A DNA stretch of 64,000 nt from Thermococcus indicus (GCF_006274605.1 NZ_CP040846.1:372001-436000); one strand, 5' to 3'. Shown: positions 28,147 to 37,892, numbered from the stretch's first letter. A program made the numbers and translations. The notes: a model not told the origin generated them from the letters alone.

Positions 28147-29117
28147 AGGGGAATCAGCGCCAGGAGCAGGAAAATTGCAGGGCCGCATATTCCGAAGCTT
28201 TCGTTTTTCGCTCCCTTTTCATTGGATGCCTCACCGCAAACAACATCCGAAGCGAAGCTGGACCCTTTCTGGAATTCTTGGAGCTGGAAAACCTTGAGCC
28301 CTTCCCCGTTGTTTGGATAGTAGAACAGGCGAAGGTCTTTCCTTTCCACGGGCGAGCCGTTGACATGGTAATCATAGGGGTAGTATAATATGACTCCTTC
28401 TCCCACGATTGCTGAGGCAAAGCCTTTAATGTCTCCCTCAACCCTCAATGATGAAACAACCTTATCAACGACGTTTATCGGAACGAGAACAACGGCACTA
28501 CCGTTGGAGGCGTAGCCGTCTCCATAAACGTAGAAGCTCCCCATCGGAACGCTGTGCTCTATTGCGTAGTAAACCGGCGTCTTCTCCGGAAAACCCGAAA
28601 AGTTCGCCGGCTCCACGCTATCTCCTATCCAGAACTTCTTGGCTTCCACTCTGCTTCCATTCTGGAACTCAATTGAAAAGGCTTTTTTTCTGTAATACAC
28701 AACAACGCGCGAGACTTCCCCCTGCGGAACGGCAACGGAGGTTCCGCCTATTAACCAGCACTTCCCATCCCGGACGCGGTAGGCCTCGACCCCGCGCGTG
28801 CTGTTTTCTGGAACGTAGAACTCCCTGAGGAATATCCACGAGCCGTTGTCAGGGATAATGTAGGCTCCGTCGTTCACAGCACTTACATTATCGCAGAAAA
28901 GGCAGGTGCGATAGAATGGGACAAGGGTTCCATTTGAGAAGTAGTAGAAATCGGCACCCAGCTCGCCGTTCTCATCTGCCCAGCGGTAGATGACAAACGC
29001 ATCGCCTTTTCCTGGAACCACAACGAGCTGGGAGGCTACATAGCTGTTGCTGTTAACAATCAGCATTTCTATTATAACCAAAAACATTAAGAAACAGAGG
29101 GATTTTTTTGTTACCAT
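28116..29117 (-). CDS. Secreted protein with C-terminal CGP-type sorting signal
   Basis: A 333-residue protein with an N-terminal signal sequence (LCFLMFLVIIEMLIVNS, about residues 7-24), a Thr/Asn-rich beta ectodomain and the tail GICGPAIFLLLALIPLYRAF followed by SRKYS. A Cys-Gly-Pro, hydrophobic helix and basic end match the CGP-CTERM anchoring signal of Thermococcales surface proteins. The function of the ectodomain is unknown. The basic tail is encoded inside the 31-base overlap with pdxT. It overlaps the next upstream gene by seven bases. Confidence 0.72.
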   Translation of the reverse strand: MVTKKSLCFLMFLVIIEMLIVNSNSYVASQLVVVPGKGDAFVIYRWADENGELGADFYYFSNGTLVPFYRTCLFCDNVSAVNDGAYIIPDNGSWIFLREFYVPENSTRGVEAYRVRDGKCWLIGGTSVAVPQGEVSRVVVYYRKKAFSIEFQNGSRVEAKKFWIGDSVEPANFSGFPEKTPVYYAIEHSVPMGSFYVYGDGYASNGSAVVLVPINVVDKVVSSLRVEGDIKGFASAIVGEGVILYYPYDYHVNGSPVERKDLRLFYYPNNGEGLKVFQLQEFQKGSSFASDVVCGEASNEKGAKNESFGICGPAIFLLLALIPLYRAFSRKYS

Positions 29118-30052
29118 TCATGACACAGCTCCCGAACCGTATCTATCACCTTAAGGTCGATACTAAAATAATATGCTTTATGTTTGAGGATATTTGGATA
29201 ATGTCGGCCTACTATGGCATAGTCGCATGCCCGTAATATACAGCAATGTCCACTTCCACATCCACAGTTTTCTTTCTTGTTTGCCTCTAATACAGACCTA
29301 TCTGCCTCAAACTCTATATACGAGGGGTGATATGTCTCTGAAAAATGGTCCACCCATCTGTATATGTCTTGTAATGCCTCTATTGAGCAATATGGGCACT
29401 GATAATAGTGGGGTTGGAAAAAGACATAATCAAAAAACTTTGCAACTGAATAAATATATGACTCGTATTGTCTAAGTTGTTCGCTATTTCTATTAGCCAA
29501 TGTTGGTACCCACACAAAAATAAGGTCTTTGGAATATTCCCTTTTGTTTTCTAAAATCCTCCCCCATATTGATCTAATTTCATCTGTAGTTATATAACTT
29601 CCTTTATATGCCTGTGTAGGTGTTTCAAGGTCCCAGTAGAATCCCTTCATATAAGAGTTCCCCTCGTGCGAAGCACCGTCTATCCAGCCATATAGATAAG
29701 ATAAGCCTCTCCAATGGTTGCGGGGATTCGTTATTCCCGTGGGAGTTTTGAACTTGTAATACGGTACAGGGACCAGATAGTCCATTCCGTTCATCAATTC
29801 ATTCAGATATGAAACTAGCTCTCTGGCATCATTGTACCCGGAATTATATGAGTGGTCACTCATGGGTATCCCACTACCTTCGCCCCAGAGGTAGTTGCCC
29901 GTGAACTGTGTACTATCTGCTACTATAGCATAGTCGAAGCCTTTCTGTTTTATATTATTTATGGTTAATTGCTTGCCATCGTACATCATTCTGGAGAGGT
30001 ACTCTCTAATTTTTTCGTTCCATTCTATCCACCACATAGCAAAGTTAGTCAC
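29111..30052 (-). CDS. DUF4855-like protein, AT-rich accessory gene
   Basis: About 313 residues, rich in aromatic residues, with segments such as MWWIEWNEKIREYLSRMMYD and GFYWDLETPTQAYKGSYITT that recall DUF4855 proteins, whose fold is glycoside-hydrolase-like. The likely start is GTG 30052, four bases after GGTGATT; the frame is open to GTG 30061. No signal peptide is visible from these starts, which is odd beside a secreted partner. The gene is much AT-richer than its neighbours, a sign of transfer. TATA-like AAAAAATTTATAAGG lies about 40 bases upstream. Confidence 0.55.
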   Translation of the reverse strand: MTNFAMWWIEWNEKIREYLSRMMYDGKQLTINNIKQKGFDYAIVADSTQFTGNYLWGEGSGIPMSDHSYNSGYNDARELVSYLNELMNGMDYLVPVPYYKFKTPTGITNPRNHWRGLSYLYGWIDGASHEGNSYMKGFYWDLETPTQAYKGSYITTDEIRSIWGRILENKREYSKDLIFVWVPTLANRNSEQLRQYESYIYSVAKFFDYVFFQPHYYQCPYCSIEALQDIYRWVDHFSETYHPSYIEFEADRSVLEANKKENCGCGSGHCCILRACDYAIVGRHYPNILKHKAYYFSIDLKVIDTVRELCHEW

Positions 30053-30186
30053 AGTAATCACCGGAGAAACTTTTCTACTTAACCTTATAAATTTTTTCCT
30101 AGTAATCTGAAATATTTTAACAAATTTTCATCAATTTTTGTCAGAAAGTTTTTATTTTTGCTGTCTATTTGTTTATAGGTGGTATA

Positions 30187-32184
30187 ATGAAGGAGCCCAA
30201 GACGGTCGTGTGTCCCTACTGCGGCTTTGGCTGCAGGCTTCTCGTTGATCCCAGGACGATGAGGGTTAAACCCCACCGAGGCGAGCCCAACAGGGGCAAG
30301 CTCTGCCCCAAGGGGCTTCACGCAACGGAATTCGTTCTTTCAGGGGACAGGCTCAAACGCCCCTTGAAGCGTGAGGGCTCTAAGATGAGGCCGATAAGCT
30401 GGGGAAGGGCAATTGAGGAGATAGCGGGCAAGCTCCTCGAAATCCACGAGCTGTACGGTGCTGACGCTGTAGCGTTCATGGCATCGTCCAAGGTCAGCAA
30501 CGAGGAAAACTACCTTCTCCAGAAGATAGCGAGGCTCTTCGGCACCAACAACATAGACAACTGTGCCCGTCTCTGCCACGAGGCGAGTGTTCACGCCCTC
30601 AAGATGACCGTTGGGGCTGGGGCACAGACCAACCCCTACGAGGACCTTGAGGGGTTCGGGGCAATACTCATCTGGGGCTACAATCCGGCGGAGACCCACC
30701 CGGTTGTCATGGACTACATTCTGAGGGCCAAGAGGAATGGGGCCAAAATAATCGTCGTTGATGTCAGGGAAACCAGGACGATGGCCTTCGCGGACTATAG
30801 GCTCATCATCCGTCCGGGGACCGACATAGCCCTCGCGAATGCCATGATGAACGTCATAATCCGGGAGGAGCTCTACGATGAGGAGTTCATAAAGACCAGA
30901 ACCGCCGGCTTTTCCGAGGTGAGGATGGCGGTAATGAAGTACACGCCGGAGTACGCGGAGAAGGTAACGGGAATTCCGGCCGAAACTATCAGAGAAGTTG
31001 TGAGAACCTTTGCCTTGGCCGGAAGCGGCGCGATAATGTGGGGCATGGGACTCACCCAGCACGTTTCAGGCGTTGAGAACGTCATGGCCGTTATAGACAT
31101 AGCACTCCTCCTGGGCTACATCGGGGAAAAGGGCGGCCTCTACCCGATGCGCGGTCAGAACAACGTCCAGGGAGCGGCATACATGGGCGCACTGAGTGAG
31201 TTCCTGCCGGGCTACGTCCCCCTGACCGACGAGAGGTTCAGGAAGCGGGTGGCGAAGATATGGGGCGTGGAGGACCTCCCGACGGAGCGCGGGCTCTACC
31301 TCACGGAGCTCTGGGAGGCGATAGAGAGCAACGATATTAAAGCGCTCTACATAGTCGGGGAAAACCCTGCCGTCAGCGAGGCAGACTTTGAGAGGGTTCG
31401 GGAAGCCCTGCGGAAGCTCGATCTCCTCGTCGTTCAGGACATCTTCATGACGAGAACCGCGCGCTACGCCCACTACGTCTTGCCGGCTTCGGCCTTCTGT
31501 GAGAAATCTGGCAGCTACATGAACAGCGAAAGAAGGGTTCAGTGGAGCCATAAGATCTGCGAGCCGATGGGTGATTCCAAGCCCGACTGGGAGATACTTA
31601 CCATGCTCGGCAGGGCCCTCGGTTTGCCCGGGTTCAACTATTCGAGCGTTGAGGAGATAACGGCAGAGTACTTCCGCCTCTTCCCCTCGCTGGAGGAGAG
31701 GAGCGTTGAGGAGCTGAAGGCGGGCGATGGGGTATTCCTTCCGAAGAAGAGGCTCCACACCTGGGAGTTCTCGACGCCAGACGGAAAGGCCAGGTTCATC
31801 GCTGTGGAGCAGGTGCAGCCCTGGGAGAGGCCGGACTATGAGTATCCCTTCATACTTACCACAATCAGGCTGATAAGCCACTACAACACCGGTGAAATGA
31901 CCCTCAGGAGCCCCTCGCTCGTCAGGCTGATGGGGGAGCCCAGGGTCCTGATAAACAGGAGCGACGCGGAGAGGCTTGGAATCAGCGACGGGGACTGGGT
32001 CGAGATCGAGACGAGGCGCGGGAAGATTAGAATGAGGGTCAAGCTCGGTCGGATTCCCTCCGGAGTGATTGCGGTTCCCTTCCACTTCAAGGCGAACAAA
32101 ATAACGAGTCCTGCCCTGAACAAAGCAGGAACGCCGGAGCTCAAGTTCTCCGCGGCGAGGTTAAGGAAGCTCGAAAGACACTAA
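30187..32184 (+). CDS. Stand-alone molybdopterin oxidoreductase (formate dehydrogenase alpha-like)
   Basis: A 665-residue enzyme of the FdhF/molybdopterin family. The N-terminus binds a [4Fe-4S] cluster (CPYCGFGC, Cys9, 12 and 16, plus LCPKG). The metal-ligand position in NCARLCHEASV is Cys, where E. coli FDH-H has selenocysteine. The C-terminal cofactor domain has SHYNTGEMTLRSPSL. No electron-transfer or hydrogenase subunit gene is adjacent, so the physiological partner is unknown. ATG 30187 follows GGTGGT closely; an 18-base upstream extension is unlikely. TATA-like GTTTTTATTTTT lies near 30150. Confidence 0.85.
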   Translation: MKEPKTVVCPYCGFGCRLLVDPRTMRVKPHRGEPNRGKLCPKGLHATEFVLSGDRLKRPLKREGSKMRPISWGRAIEEIAGKLLEIHELYGADAVAFMASSKVSNEENYLLQKIARLFGTNNIDNCARLCHEASVHALKMTVGAGAQTNPYEDLEGFGAILIWGYNPAETHPVVMDYILRAKRNGAKIIVVDVRETRTMAFADYRLIIRPGTDIALANAMMNVIIREELYDEEFIKTRTAGFSEVRMAVMKYTPEYAEKVTGIPAETIREVVRTFALAGSGAIMWGMGLTQHVSGVENVMAVIDIALLLGYIGEKGGLYPMRGQNNVQGAAYMGALSEFLPGYVPLTDERFRKRVAKIWGVEDLPTERGLYLTELWEAIESNDIKALYIVGENPAVSEADFERVREALRKLDLLVVQDIFMTRTARYAHYVLPASAFCEKSGSYMNSERRVQWSHKICEPMGDSKPDWEILTMLGRALGLPGFNYSSVEEITAEYFRLFPSLEERSVEELKAGDGVFLPKKRLHTWEFSTPDGKARFIAVEQVQPWERPDYEYPFILTTIRLISHYNTGEMTLRSPSLVRLMGEPRVLINRSDAERLGISDGDWVEIETRRGKIRMRVKLGRIPSGVIAVPFHFKANKITSPALNKAGTPELKFSAARLRKLERH

Positions 32185-32215
32185 TGTTTAAAAGTTTCTT
32201 CTTCAATCTTTAACC

Positions 32216-32404
32216 ATGTCCAAGGTGATAGTTGCCGTATACCGGGGAGACATCATAATTCCTCTCGAAAAGCTCAACATCCCTCAGGGCTCGAAGCTCC
32301 TGATAAGGATAGAGAAGATTGAAGAGAGAGATGCCCTAAAGGAGCTGGGGTACCTAAAGCTCCTCAGGGAGGGAGAGGATGCCGAGGAGCTCTTTGAAAT
32401 TTAA
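32216..32404 (+). CDS. Small antitoxin-like protein upstream of the broken MazF
   Basis: A 62-residue protein (MSKVIVAVYRGDIIIPLEKL; then an acidic helix) with the size and layout of AbrB/DUF104-type antitoxins. GTTTAAAAG about 28 bases before the ATG suggests a leaderless message. The toxin gene starts within its last codons. With the toxin destroyed, it is now an orphan antitoxin. Confidence 0.65.
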   Translation: MSKVIVAVYRGDIIIPLEKLNIPQGSKLLIRIEKIEERDALKELGYLKLLREGEDAEELFEI

Positions 32405-32477
32405 CCAGGGCGATATAGTTCTCTTGGAGCTCCCTTTCACGGACTACTTGGGAAGCAAACTCCGGCCGGTTTTAGTG

Positions 32478-32650
32478 CTGACCTCCTCCCCGCCCTAAAG
32501 GACGAGGGTTCCAACGAGTTAACCCCTCGCCAACGGGCGGTTCGGTTTGCGGGCCCATCACCTACTCCCGTCGCCGGTTTCGGTTCAGCCCGCAGGCCCG
32601 GTCTTGGGCCCGTTACCCCTACCGGCAAACCCGGATTGGGGTTATGGCTT
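32478..32650 (-). ncRNA. Orphan TnpB guide RNA (omega-RNA) scaffold, relic
   Basis: The right-end region of IS605-type elements encodes the 3' part of the TnpB guide RNA, ending at the element boundary with the guide read from flanking DNA. Here the structured, GC-rich minus-strand region ends in GGAACCCTCGTCCTTTAGGG and CGGGGAGGAGGTCAG. Host sequence CACTAAAACCGGCCGGAGTT (from MazF) then takes the guide position. Whether it is transcribed is unknown, and no TnpB is encoded in this window. Confidence 0.45.
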
Positions 32651-32882
32651 AGAGGCCACCATTTGGAGTTTTTAACACCTAAAGGTGGCTTTTGAAAGGA
32701 CGCCTAACGGCGTCAACCCTCCAGCGGCTGGAGGGTAACGTGAAACCCCTCGTCTCATCGGGTTGTTTTACGGTGGCCTCTTCGAGGCCCTTATTAAATG
32801 GTGTAGTATTTAAGGGTTTCGACTGTTTAATGGCGGTTGTGTTGATTACTGCATCCCCGCCGTGAACGGCGAGGCTTTCAAA
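32478..32882 (-). mobile_element. IS200/IS605-family non-autonomous relic (tnpA and tnpB lost)
   Basis: Both ends carry a subterminal hairpin in the same orientation: CCCCGCCCTAAAGGACGAGG (32488-32507) and CCCCGCCGTGAACGGCGAGG (32855-32874). On the minus strand the left end reads GAAAGCCTCGCCGTTCACGG and the right end finishes GGGCGGGGAGGAGGTCAG, as in Thermococcales elements of this family. No transposase frame remains in the ~400 bases between. Internal hairpins (CCCTCCAGCGGCTGGAGGG, GGCCTCTTCGAGGCC) and a TATA-like CCCTTAAATACTAC remain. Confidence 0.72.
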
Positions 32883-33028
32883 CGAAAAAAGTTGAAAAAG
32901 AGGAGCTTTATCGACTGCTCCTCTGTTTTTACCGTGGAGAGATCTCTTGTAATCAAGACGATAGCCAGAGTACGGCCGGAGAAGTTTGAAGAGGTCAAGC
33001 TGGTGTTGAAGAGGACCTTTGACATGGA

Positions 33029-34363
33029 CTAAAACCTAAACGCCCACTCCGGATACTCGCCGGTGAGACACGCCAGGCAGAGGTCCCTCCTCCCGACGGC
33101 CTTTTTCAGACCCTCAATGCTGAGGTAAGCTAAGCTGTCGGCCCCTATGGATTCCCTCACCTTCTCAACGCTCCCAAAGGCCGCTATGAGTTCGTGTCTC
33201 GTCGGAATGTCCACCCCCATGTAGCACGGGTACCTTATCGGCGGGGACGCAATCCTGACATGAACCTCCCTCGCGCCAGCCTTCCTGAGCATTGCCACGA
33301 TGCGCTTCATTGTAGTCCCTCTAACGATTGAGTCGTCAACGAGAACGACGCTCTTGCCCTCTATTACCTCCCTCACCGGCGAGAGCTTGAGCCTGACCTT
33401 CAGCTCGCGATAGAACTGCCCGGGGGTTATGAACGTCCTCCCTATGTAGCGGTTCTTTATGAGTCCCTCCGAGTAGGGAATCCCGCTGACCCTGGAGAAG
33501 CCGAGCGCCGCTGCCCTTCCCGAATCCGGCACGGCTATGACGACGTCTCCATCGGCCGGGCTCTCCTTTGCCAGCTCCTCTCCCATCCTGACCCTCGCGG
33601 TATAGACGTTCACGCCGTCTATCGTGCTGTCCGGACGGGCGAAGTAGATGTATTCAAAGACGCAGCCGCGGCGCTCCTCCGTTGCCACGACCCTGCTTTC
33701 GATTTCATCCTCCGAGAGGAGAAAGACCTCCCCAGGCTGAACGTCCCTCACCTCGTCCACGAAGAGCCTCAGCGCGGAATCCTCCGAGGCAAAATAGTGG
33801 CCGTCTCCAGTCCCGTAGCTGAGCGGCCTGAAGCCGACCGGATCCCTGGCCACGAGTATCTTCCCGTCGAAGAGAAGGGCCACGGAGTATGCCCCTTTGA
33901 CCTCCTCAAAGACAGCCTTCATGGCCTCGAACTCGTCTCCGGTCTCGCGGAGGTGCCAGAGGAAGGAGATTCCCAGCAGCTCGGAATCAACGGAGTGCCT
34001 GAACTTGACCCCTAACCGTTCGTAGTGCCTCCTGAGGGGGAGGAAATTCGTGAGTGTTCCGTTGTGGGCGATGGCTATTCTCCTTCCACAGCAACCGGTT
34101 TCCAGCGGCTGAGTCTCGGTGAGGGAACCCGAGGTCGAGTACCTGACGTGGGCTATTGCCATCCTGGATTTCAGCTTCGCCATCTCACCGTTCTTGAAGA
34201 CCTCCGAAACGAGCCCCCTGCCGGCTACCGTTCTTATCCTGTGTTTCCAGACGCTTATTCCCGCGCTCTCCTGGCCGCGGTGCTGAAGGGCTATGAGTGC
34301 GTAGTAGGCCTTTCTGGGCGCGTTCTCTGTAACCGCTGCAAATATCCCGCACTTCTCCCTCAT
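33029..34363 (-). CDS. purF: Amidophosphoribosyltransferase
   Basis: A 444-residue enzyme making phosphoribosylamine from PRPP and glutamine, step one of purine synthesis. The N-terminal MREKCGIF places the nucleophile Cys at position 5 after a four-residue propeptide, so ATG 34363 is the start although the frame is open to 34510. The PRPP loop [17 protein letters not shown] is at about residue 330. It diverges from purC across a 161-base region with shared purine boxes. Confidence 0.95.
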   Translation of the reverse strand: MREKCGIFAAVTENAPRKAYYALIALQHRGQESAGISVWKHRIRTVAGRGLVSEVFKNGEMAKLKSRMAIAHVRYSTSGSLTETQPLETGCCGRRIAIAHNGTLTNFLPLRRHYERLGVKFRHSVDSELLGISFLWHLRETGDEFEAMKAVFEEVKGAYSVALLFDGKILVARDPVGFRPLSYGTGDGHYFASEDSALRLFVDEVRDVQPGEVFLLSEDEIESRVVATEERRGCVFEYIYFARPDSTIDGVNVYTARVRMGEELAKESPADGDVVIAVPDSGRAAALGFSRVSGIPYSEGLIKNRYIGRTFITPGQFYRELKVRLKLSPVREVIEGKSVVLVDDSIVRGTTMKRIVAMLRKAGAREVHVRIASPPIRYPCYMGVDIPTRHELIAAFGSVEKVRESIGADSLAYLSIEGLKKAVGRRDLCLACLTGEYPEWAFRF

Positions 34364-34378
34364 AAGGAACCCCGCCAA

Positions 34379-34516
34379 TTTTTGACTTAAATATGTTAAT
34401 AAATATGAGTTTCGACGCCGTATTTTAGCCCTTTTGTGTTTAAAAGCTTTGCCCATTGATTGACATTTAAATGCTAAAACAAGCCTTAAATATGGAAAGA
34501 TTTTACACAAAAATGG
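34379..34516. promoter_or_regulatory. Divergent purF/purC control region with purine boxes
   Basis: For purC: upstream box TTGACATTTAAATGCTAAAA (34460-34479), TATA CCTTAAATATGG (34484-34495), then a downstream half-box TTTTACACAAAAATGG (34501-34516). For purF on the minus strand: TATA-like CATATTTATT, then box TTAACATATTTAAGTCAAAA (about 34380-34399). The boxes share TTNACAT-N5-TGNTAAAA with the other pur promoters of the window. The protein that binds is not known to me. Confidence 0.6.
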
Positions 34517-34524
34517 TGAAGTCC

Positions 34525-35220
34525 ATGCAGGTTTATGAAGGCAAGGCCAAGAAGGTCATCCCGCTCGACGATGGAAAGGTCATCATGGAGTTCAAGGACG
34601 ATGCCACGGCCTTCGACGGCAAAAAGAAGGGCCAATTTAGGGGCAAGAGCTGGCTCAATGCCCAGATAAGCGCGGTTCTCTTCAAAGTCCTTGAGGAAAG
34701 GGGCGTTAAGACGCACTTCATAGGGGTCGCCGGCGACAACAGGCTCATCGTTGAGCGCTTGAAGATGTACCCCATCGAGGTCGTGGTTAGAAACGTCGTC
34801 GCTGGAAGTCTGAAGAAGCGCCTTCCCCTTGAGGAGGGAACCGAATTAAAAGAGCCGATAGTCGAGCTCTACTACAAGGACGACAGCCGCGGCGATCCCA
34901 TGATAAACCATCACCATGCCAGAGTTCTTGGGATAAGCGAGGGTGAGATAAGGGAGATGGAGCGCATAGCCCTCAAGGTGAACGAAATCCTTAGAGAGTA
35001 CTTTGCCGAGCGCGGGGTAATTCTGGTTGACTTCAAGCTGGAGTTTGGAAAGAACGAGAGGGGTGAGATAATCCTCGGCGACGAGATAAGCCCGGACACC
35101 TGCCGCTTCTGGGACGCCGAGACAAAGAAGAGCCTCGACAAGGACGTCTTCAGGTTTGATAAAGGCGACCTCGTTAAAGCTTACGAGGAGCTCTACGAGC
35201 GCTTAGCTGGCACTTCCTGA
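34525..35220 (+). CDS. purC: Phosphoribosylaminoimidazole-succinocarboxamide synthase
   Basis: A 231-residue SAICAR synthetase joining aspartate to CAIR with ATP. The start [12 protein letters not shown] and the signatures [13 protein letters not shown] and [12 protein letters not shown] are typical. ATG 34525 follows GGTGA; an in-frame extension upstream covers the promoter and is rejected. The 3' end overlaps the convergent Lhr gene by 28 bases. Confidence 0.96.
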   Translation: MQVYEGKAKKVIPLDDGKVIMEFKDDATAFDGKKKGQFRGKSWLNAQISAVLFKVLEERGVKTHFIGVAGDNRLIVERLKMYPIEVVVRNVVAGSLKKRLPLEEGTELKEPIVELYYKDDSRGDPMINHHHARVLGISEGEIREMERIALKVNEILREYFAERGVILVDFKLEFGKNERGEIILGDEISPDTCRFWDAETKKSLDKDVFRFDKGDLVKAYEELYERLAGTS

Positions 35221-37802
35221 GCCTCCTCTATCATCGCCATTATTTTTCTGTGCAGGACCTTAATCAGCTCCCGCCTGTCCTCCATCAGAACCACGTCGCT
35301 CGAGCCTATCGCCTCAAGGTTGAAGGCGAAGGGACTCGGAACGCTGTGCTCCCTGAACTCCACCTTTATTCTACCCTCCCTCACCCGGCTCAGGAAGAGC
35401 TCCGCGCTCTCAACGTCCATCTTGTCCTCCATGATCTCGCGGTAAACCTCGCTCAGGAGCGGGAAGTCAGGATGGTTCTCCTTCAGAACTTTGAGGAGGG
35501 AAACCGCCATCACCTGCTGCCTGCCGAGTCTCTTGCTCCTGCCCACGTAGCGCCTGAGGATTAGAAGCCCGCGGTTGGCCACGTGCCTAAAGCGCCTCTT
35601 CAGCAGCTCGGTGTTGTCCAAAGCCAGCTTTAACGTCTCCCTTAGGTTCTCGACCTCGAAAAGCTCCCTCACCTCTTCCTCTCTCAGTTCGACCTCCGGC
35701 GGAAGGAGCAGGGCGAAGCCGTTGTCGTTTATCGCTATCCCGACGTTGCATTTCTTCTTCCTGCTTATCAAGTAGGCGAAGGCCCTGCTGAGCGCATCGT
35801 TCGCGCGTCTGCCTATTAGCGTGTGGAAGAAGTAGCGGTTCCGCTTTCCGGGTACGAACTCAACCAACACCGTCTCATCGTCCGGGATTACCGAATACCT
35901 CTCCTGCTCGCGGAAATAGGCTATGATGGCCCTCGCGGCCTTCTCATCTACCCCGTACTTCCTCACGAGCCTCTTGACCGCATTCCTCCGGTGAAGAAGT
36001 CCCTTAATTTCCCGTCTAAACCTCTGGATGTCAAGGGCCAGGTCGAAGCTGAGCGGGAGCATCTCGGAGAACCACGCCGGGATGGTGGGCTTCGCCCCCT
36101 CGCGGGGAATAACGTAGAGCTTGTTTCCCCTGCTCTTGACGAACTCGTAGGTCCTTCCGGCCAAGACGAAGATGTCGCCGGGCATTAAGCGCTCTGCAAA
36201 CTCTTCCTCAACTGTGCCAATTAGCTTCTTGTCCATGGTGTGAACCCTGATCTTGGCTTCGTCCGGAATCGTGCCAACGTTCATGTAGTAAATCGCCCTC
36301 GTCATCTTTCCGCGCCGTCCAAAGCGCCCGTCCTCGAGCCATATCTTAGCATAAACTTTCCTCTCCTCCAAACCCGCGTATTCGCCTGCCAAGTACCTCA
36401 AAACGCTCATGAAGTCCTCGAAGGGCAAATCCCTGAAGGGATAAGCCCGCCTCACGAGGTTGTAGGCCTCTTCAACCTCCCAAACTCTGTTGAGGGCCAT
36501 TCCGAGCAGGTGCTGGACGAGGACATCGAGCGGGTTCCTTGGGATTCTAACGCGGTCTAAGCGTCTGTTCCTCGCGTTGTGCGCCAGAACCGTAACCTCG
36601 ACCAGGTCGTCCCTGTCGAGGGCCAAAATCACGCCCTTGCTAACTTCGTGGAGCCTGTGGCCGGCTCTCCCAATCCTCTGCAAAGCGCGGTTCACGCTCT
36701 TCGGCGAGCCAATTAGAACGACTAAGTCAATCGTTCCGATGTCTATGCCAAGCTCCAGGCTGGTTGAGCTAATTACCGCCCTAAGCTCGCCCCTCTTGAG
36801 CTTCTCCTCCACATCAAGGCGAACCTCCCTCGACAGCGAGGAGTGATGGGCCTCTATCAGGCCCTCAAACTCCGGGAAGCGCTTCTTGAGGTTGAAGGCG
36901 ACCCTCTCAGCACCGCTCCTCGTGTTGGTGAAGATGAGGGTCGTCCTGTGCTCCCTGATCAGCTCGGCCAGGCGGTTATAGAGGGCCTCGCTTAGCGCGC
37001 TGGCTGGAGTGTAAATCAGGTCCTCGACAACGCTCTCGACCTTTATCTCGGTCTGCTTGGCGAAGCTGACGTCAACTATGAGCCCGGGCCTCGGCTCCCC
37101 GTTTTCGAGGCCAAAGACGAACTTCGCTATCTCTTCAAGGGGGTGAATCGTCGCGCTCAGGCCTATCCTCACAAAGCGCTCCTCGGCCATCTCCTGGAGC
37201 CTCTCAACGCTGAGCATGAGGTGAGAACCGCGCTTGTTCTCAGCTAAGGCGTGAACTTCGTCTATGATCAGGTACCTAATCGTCTTCAGCCTCTCACGGA
37301 ACTTCGGGGCGTTTAAAGCAATTGCGAGGCTCTCGGGGGTGGTTATGAGTATGTGCGGTGGCTTCTTCACCATCTTGCTCTTCTCGTAGCTTGAGGTGTC
37401 GCTCGTCCTTATTCCAACGCGGATTTCCGGCAGTTCAAAGCCGAGTTCTTTTGCAGCTTCCTTTATCTCGACCAGCGGACCCTCAAGGTTCCGCTTTATG
37501 TCGTTGTTCAAAGCTCTCAGCGGGGAGACGTAGAGGACGTAGATTTTATCCTCGAGCTTTCCCTCCTTTCCGAGGAGAATTAGCTCGTTTATGGCCGAGA
37601 GAAAAGCTGAGAGTGTTTTTCCCGAGCCGGTCGGCGATGAAATCAGAACGTTCTCTCCCCTGTGAATCTCCATGACTGCGTAGCGCTGCGGTGGGGTAAA
37701 GGTTCCAAACTTCCGCTTAAACCACACCCTAACCGGCTCGCTCAGAATTGAGAATATCTCCTCGTCAGAGTACTCCCTCTCGGCCCACCTTATTCCGCTC
37801 AT
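35193..37802 (-). CDS. lhr: Lhr-family ATP-dependent DNA helicase
   Basis: An 869-residue SF2 helicase with Walker A SPTGSGKT (near residue 54), the box YLIIDEVHAL and motif VI QRIGRAGHRL, followed by the winged-helix and beta-barrel C-terminal region of archaeal Lhr-core. These proteins unwind DNA or DNA-RNA hybrids in repair. The gene interrupts the pur cluster between purC and purM. ATG 37802 is used; the last codons overlap purC. Confidence 0.9.
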   Translation of the reverse strand: MSGIRWAEREYSDEEIFSILSEPVRVWFKRKFGTFTPPQRYAVMEIHRGENVLISSPTGSGKTLSAFLSAINELILLGKEGKLEDKIYVLYVSPLRALNNDIKRNLEGPLVEIKEAAKELGFELPEIRVGIRTSDTSSYEKSKMVKKPPHILITTPESLAIALNAPKFRERLKTIRYLIIDEVHALAENKRGSHLMLSVERLQEMAEERFVRIGLSATIHPLEEIAKFVFGLENGEPRPGLIVDVSFAKQTEIKVESVVEDLIYTPASALSEALYNRLAELIREHRTTLIFTNTRSGAERVAFNLKKRFPEFEGLIEAHHSSLSREVRLDVEEKLKRGELRAVISSTSLELGIDIGTIDLVVLIGSPKSVNRALQRIGRAGHRLHEVSKGVILALDRDDLVEVTVLAHNARNRRLDRVRIPRNPLDVLVQHLLGMALNRVWEVEEAYNLVRRAYPFRDLPFEDFMSVLRYLAGEYAGLEERKVYAKIWLEDGRFGRRGKMTRAIYYMNVGTIPDEAKIRVHTMDKKLIGTVEEEFAERLMPGDIFVLAGRTYEFVKSRGNKLYVIPREGAKPTIPAWFSEMLPLSFDLALDIQRFRREIKGLLHRRNAVKRLVRKYGVDEKAARAIIAYFREQERYSVIPDDETVLVEFVPGKRNRYFFHTLIGRRANDALSRAFAYLISRKKKCNVGIAINDNGFALLLPPEVELREEEVRELFEVENLRETLKLALDNTELLKRRFRHVANRGLLILRRYVGRSKRLGRQQVMAVSLLKVLKENHPDFPLLSEVYREIMEDKMDVESAELFLSRVREGRIKVEFREHSVPSPFAFNLEAIGSSDVVLMEDRRELIKVLHRKIMAMIEEAQEVPAKRS

Positions 37803-37892
37803 CGGGGCATCGTTTCTTTTTCGGTTTTTAAACTATTCGGTTGGCTTGGGAAACTTTTTAAGTGGGCTTAACGAACTAACCTCGGTGAGAAG

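Larger units (their letters stand above)
32394..33032 (+). pseudogene. MazF/PemK toxin disrupted by an IS200/IS605-type relic
   Basis: TTG 32394 starts LKFNQGDIVLLELPFTDYLG and reaches LRPVLVLTS at about 32482, the normal N-terminal third of a MazF toxin. The open frame then runs into the inserted element. After the element, from about 32890, the C-terminal part resumes: KKRSFIDCSSVFTVERSLVI, then ARVRPEKFEEVKLVLKRTFD to the stop at 33032. About 35 central residues are missing, so the insertion was accompanied by a deletion or later decay. Its last bases overlap purF. Confidence 0.82.
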
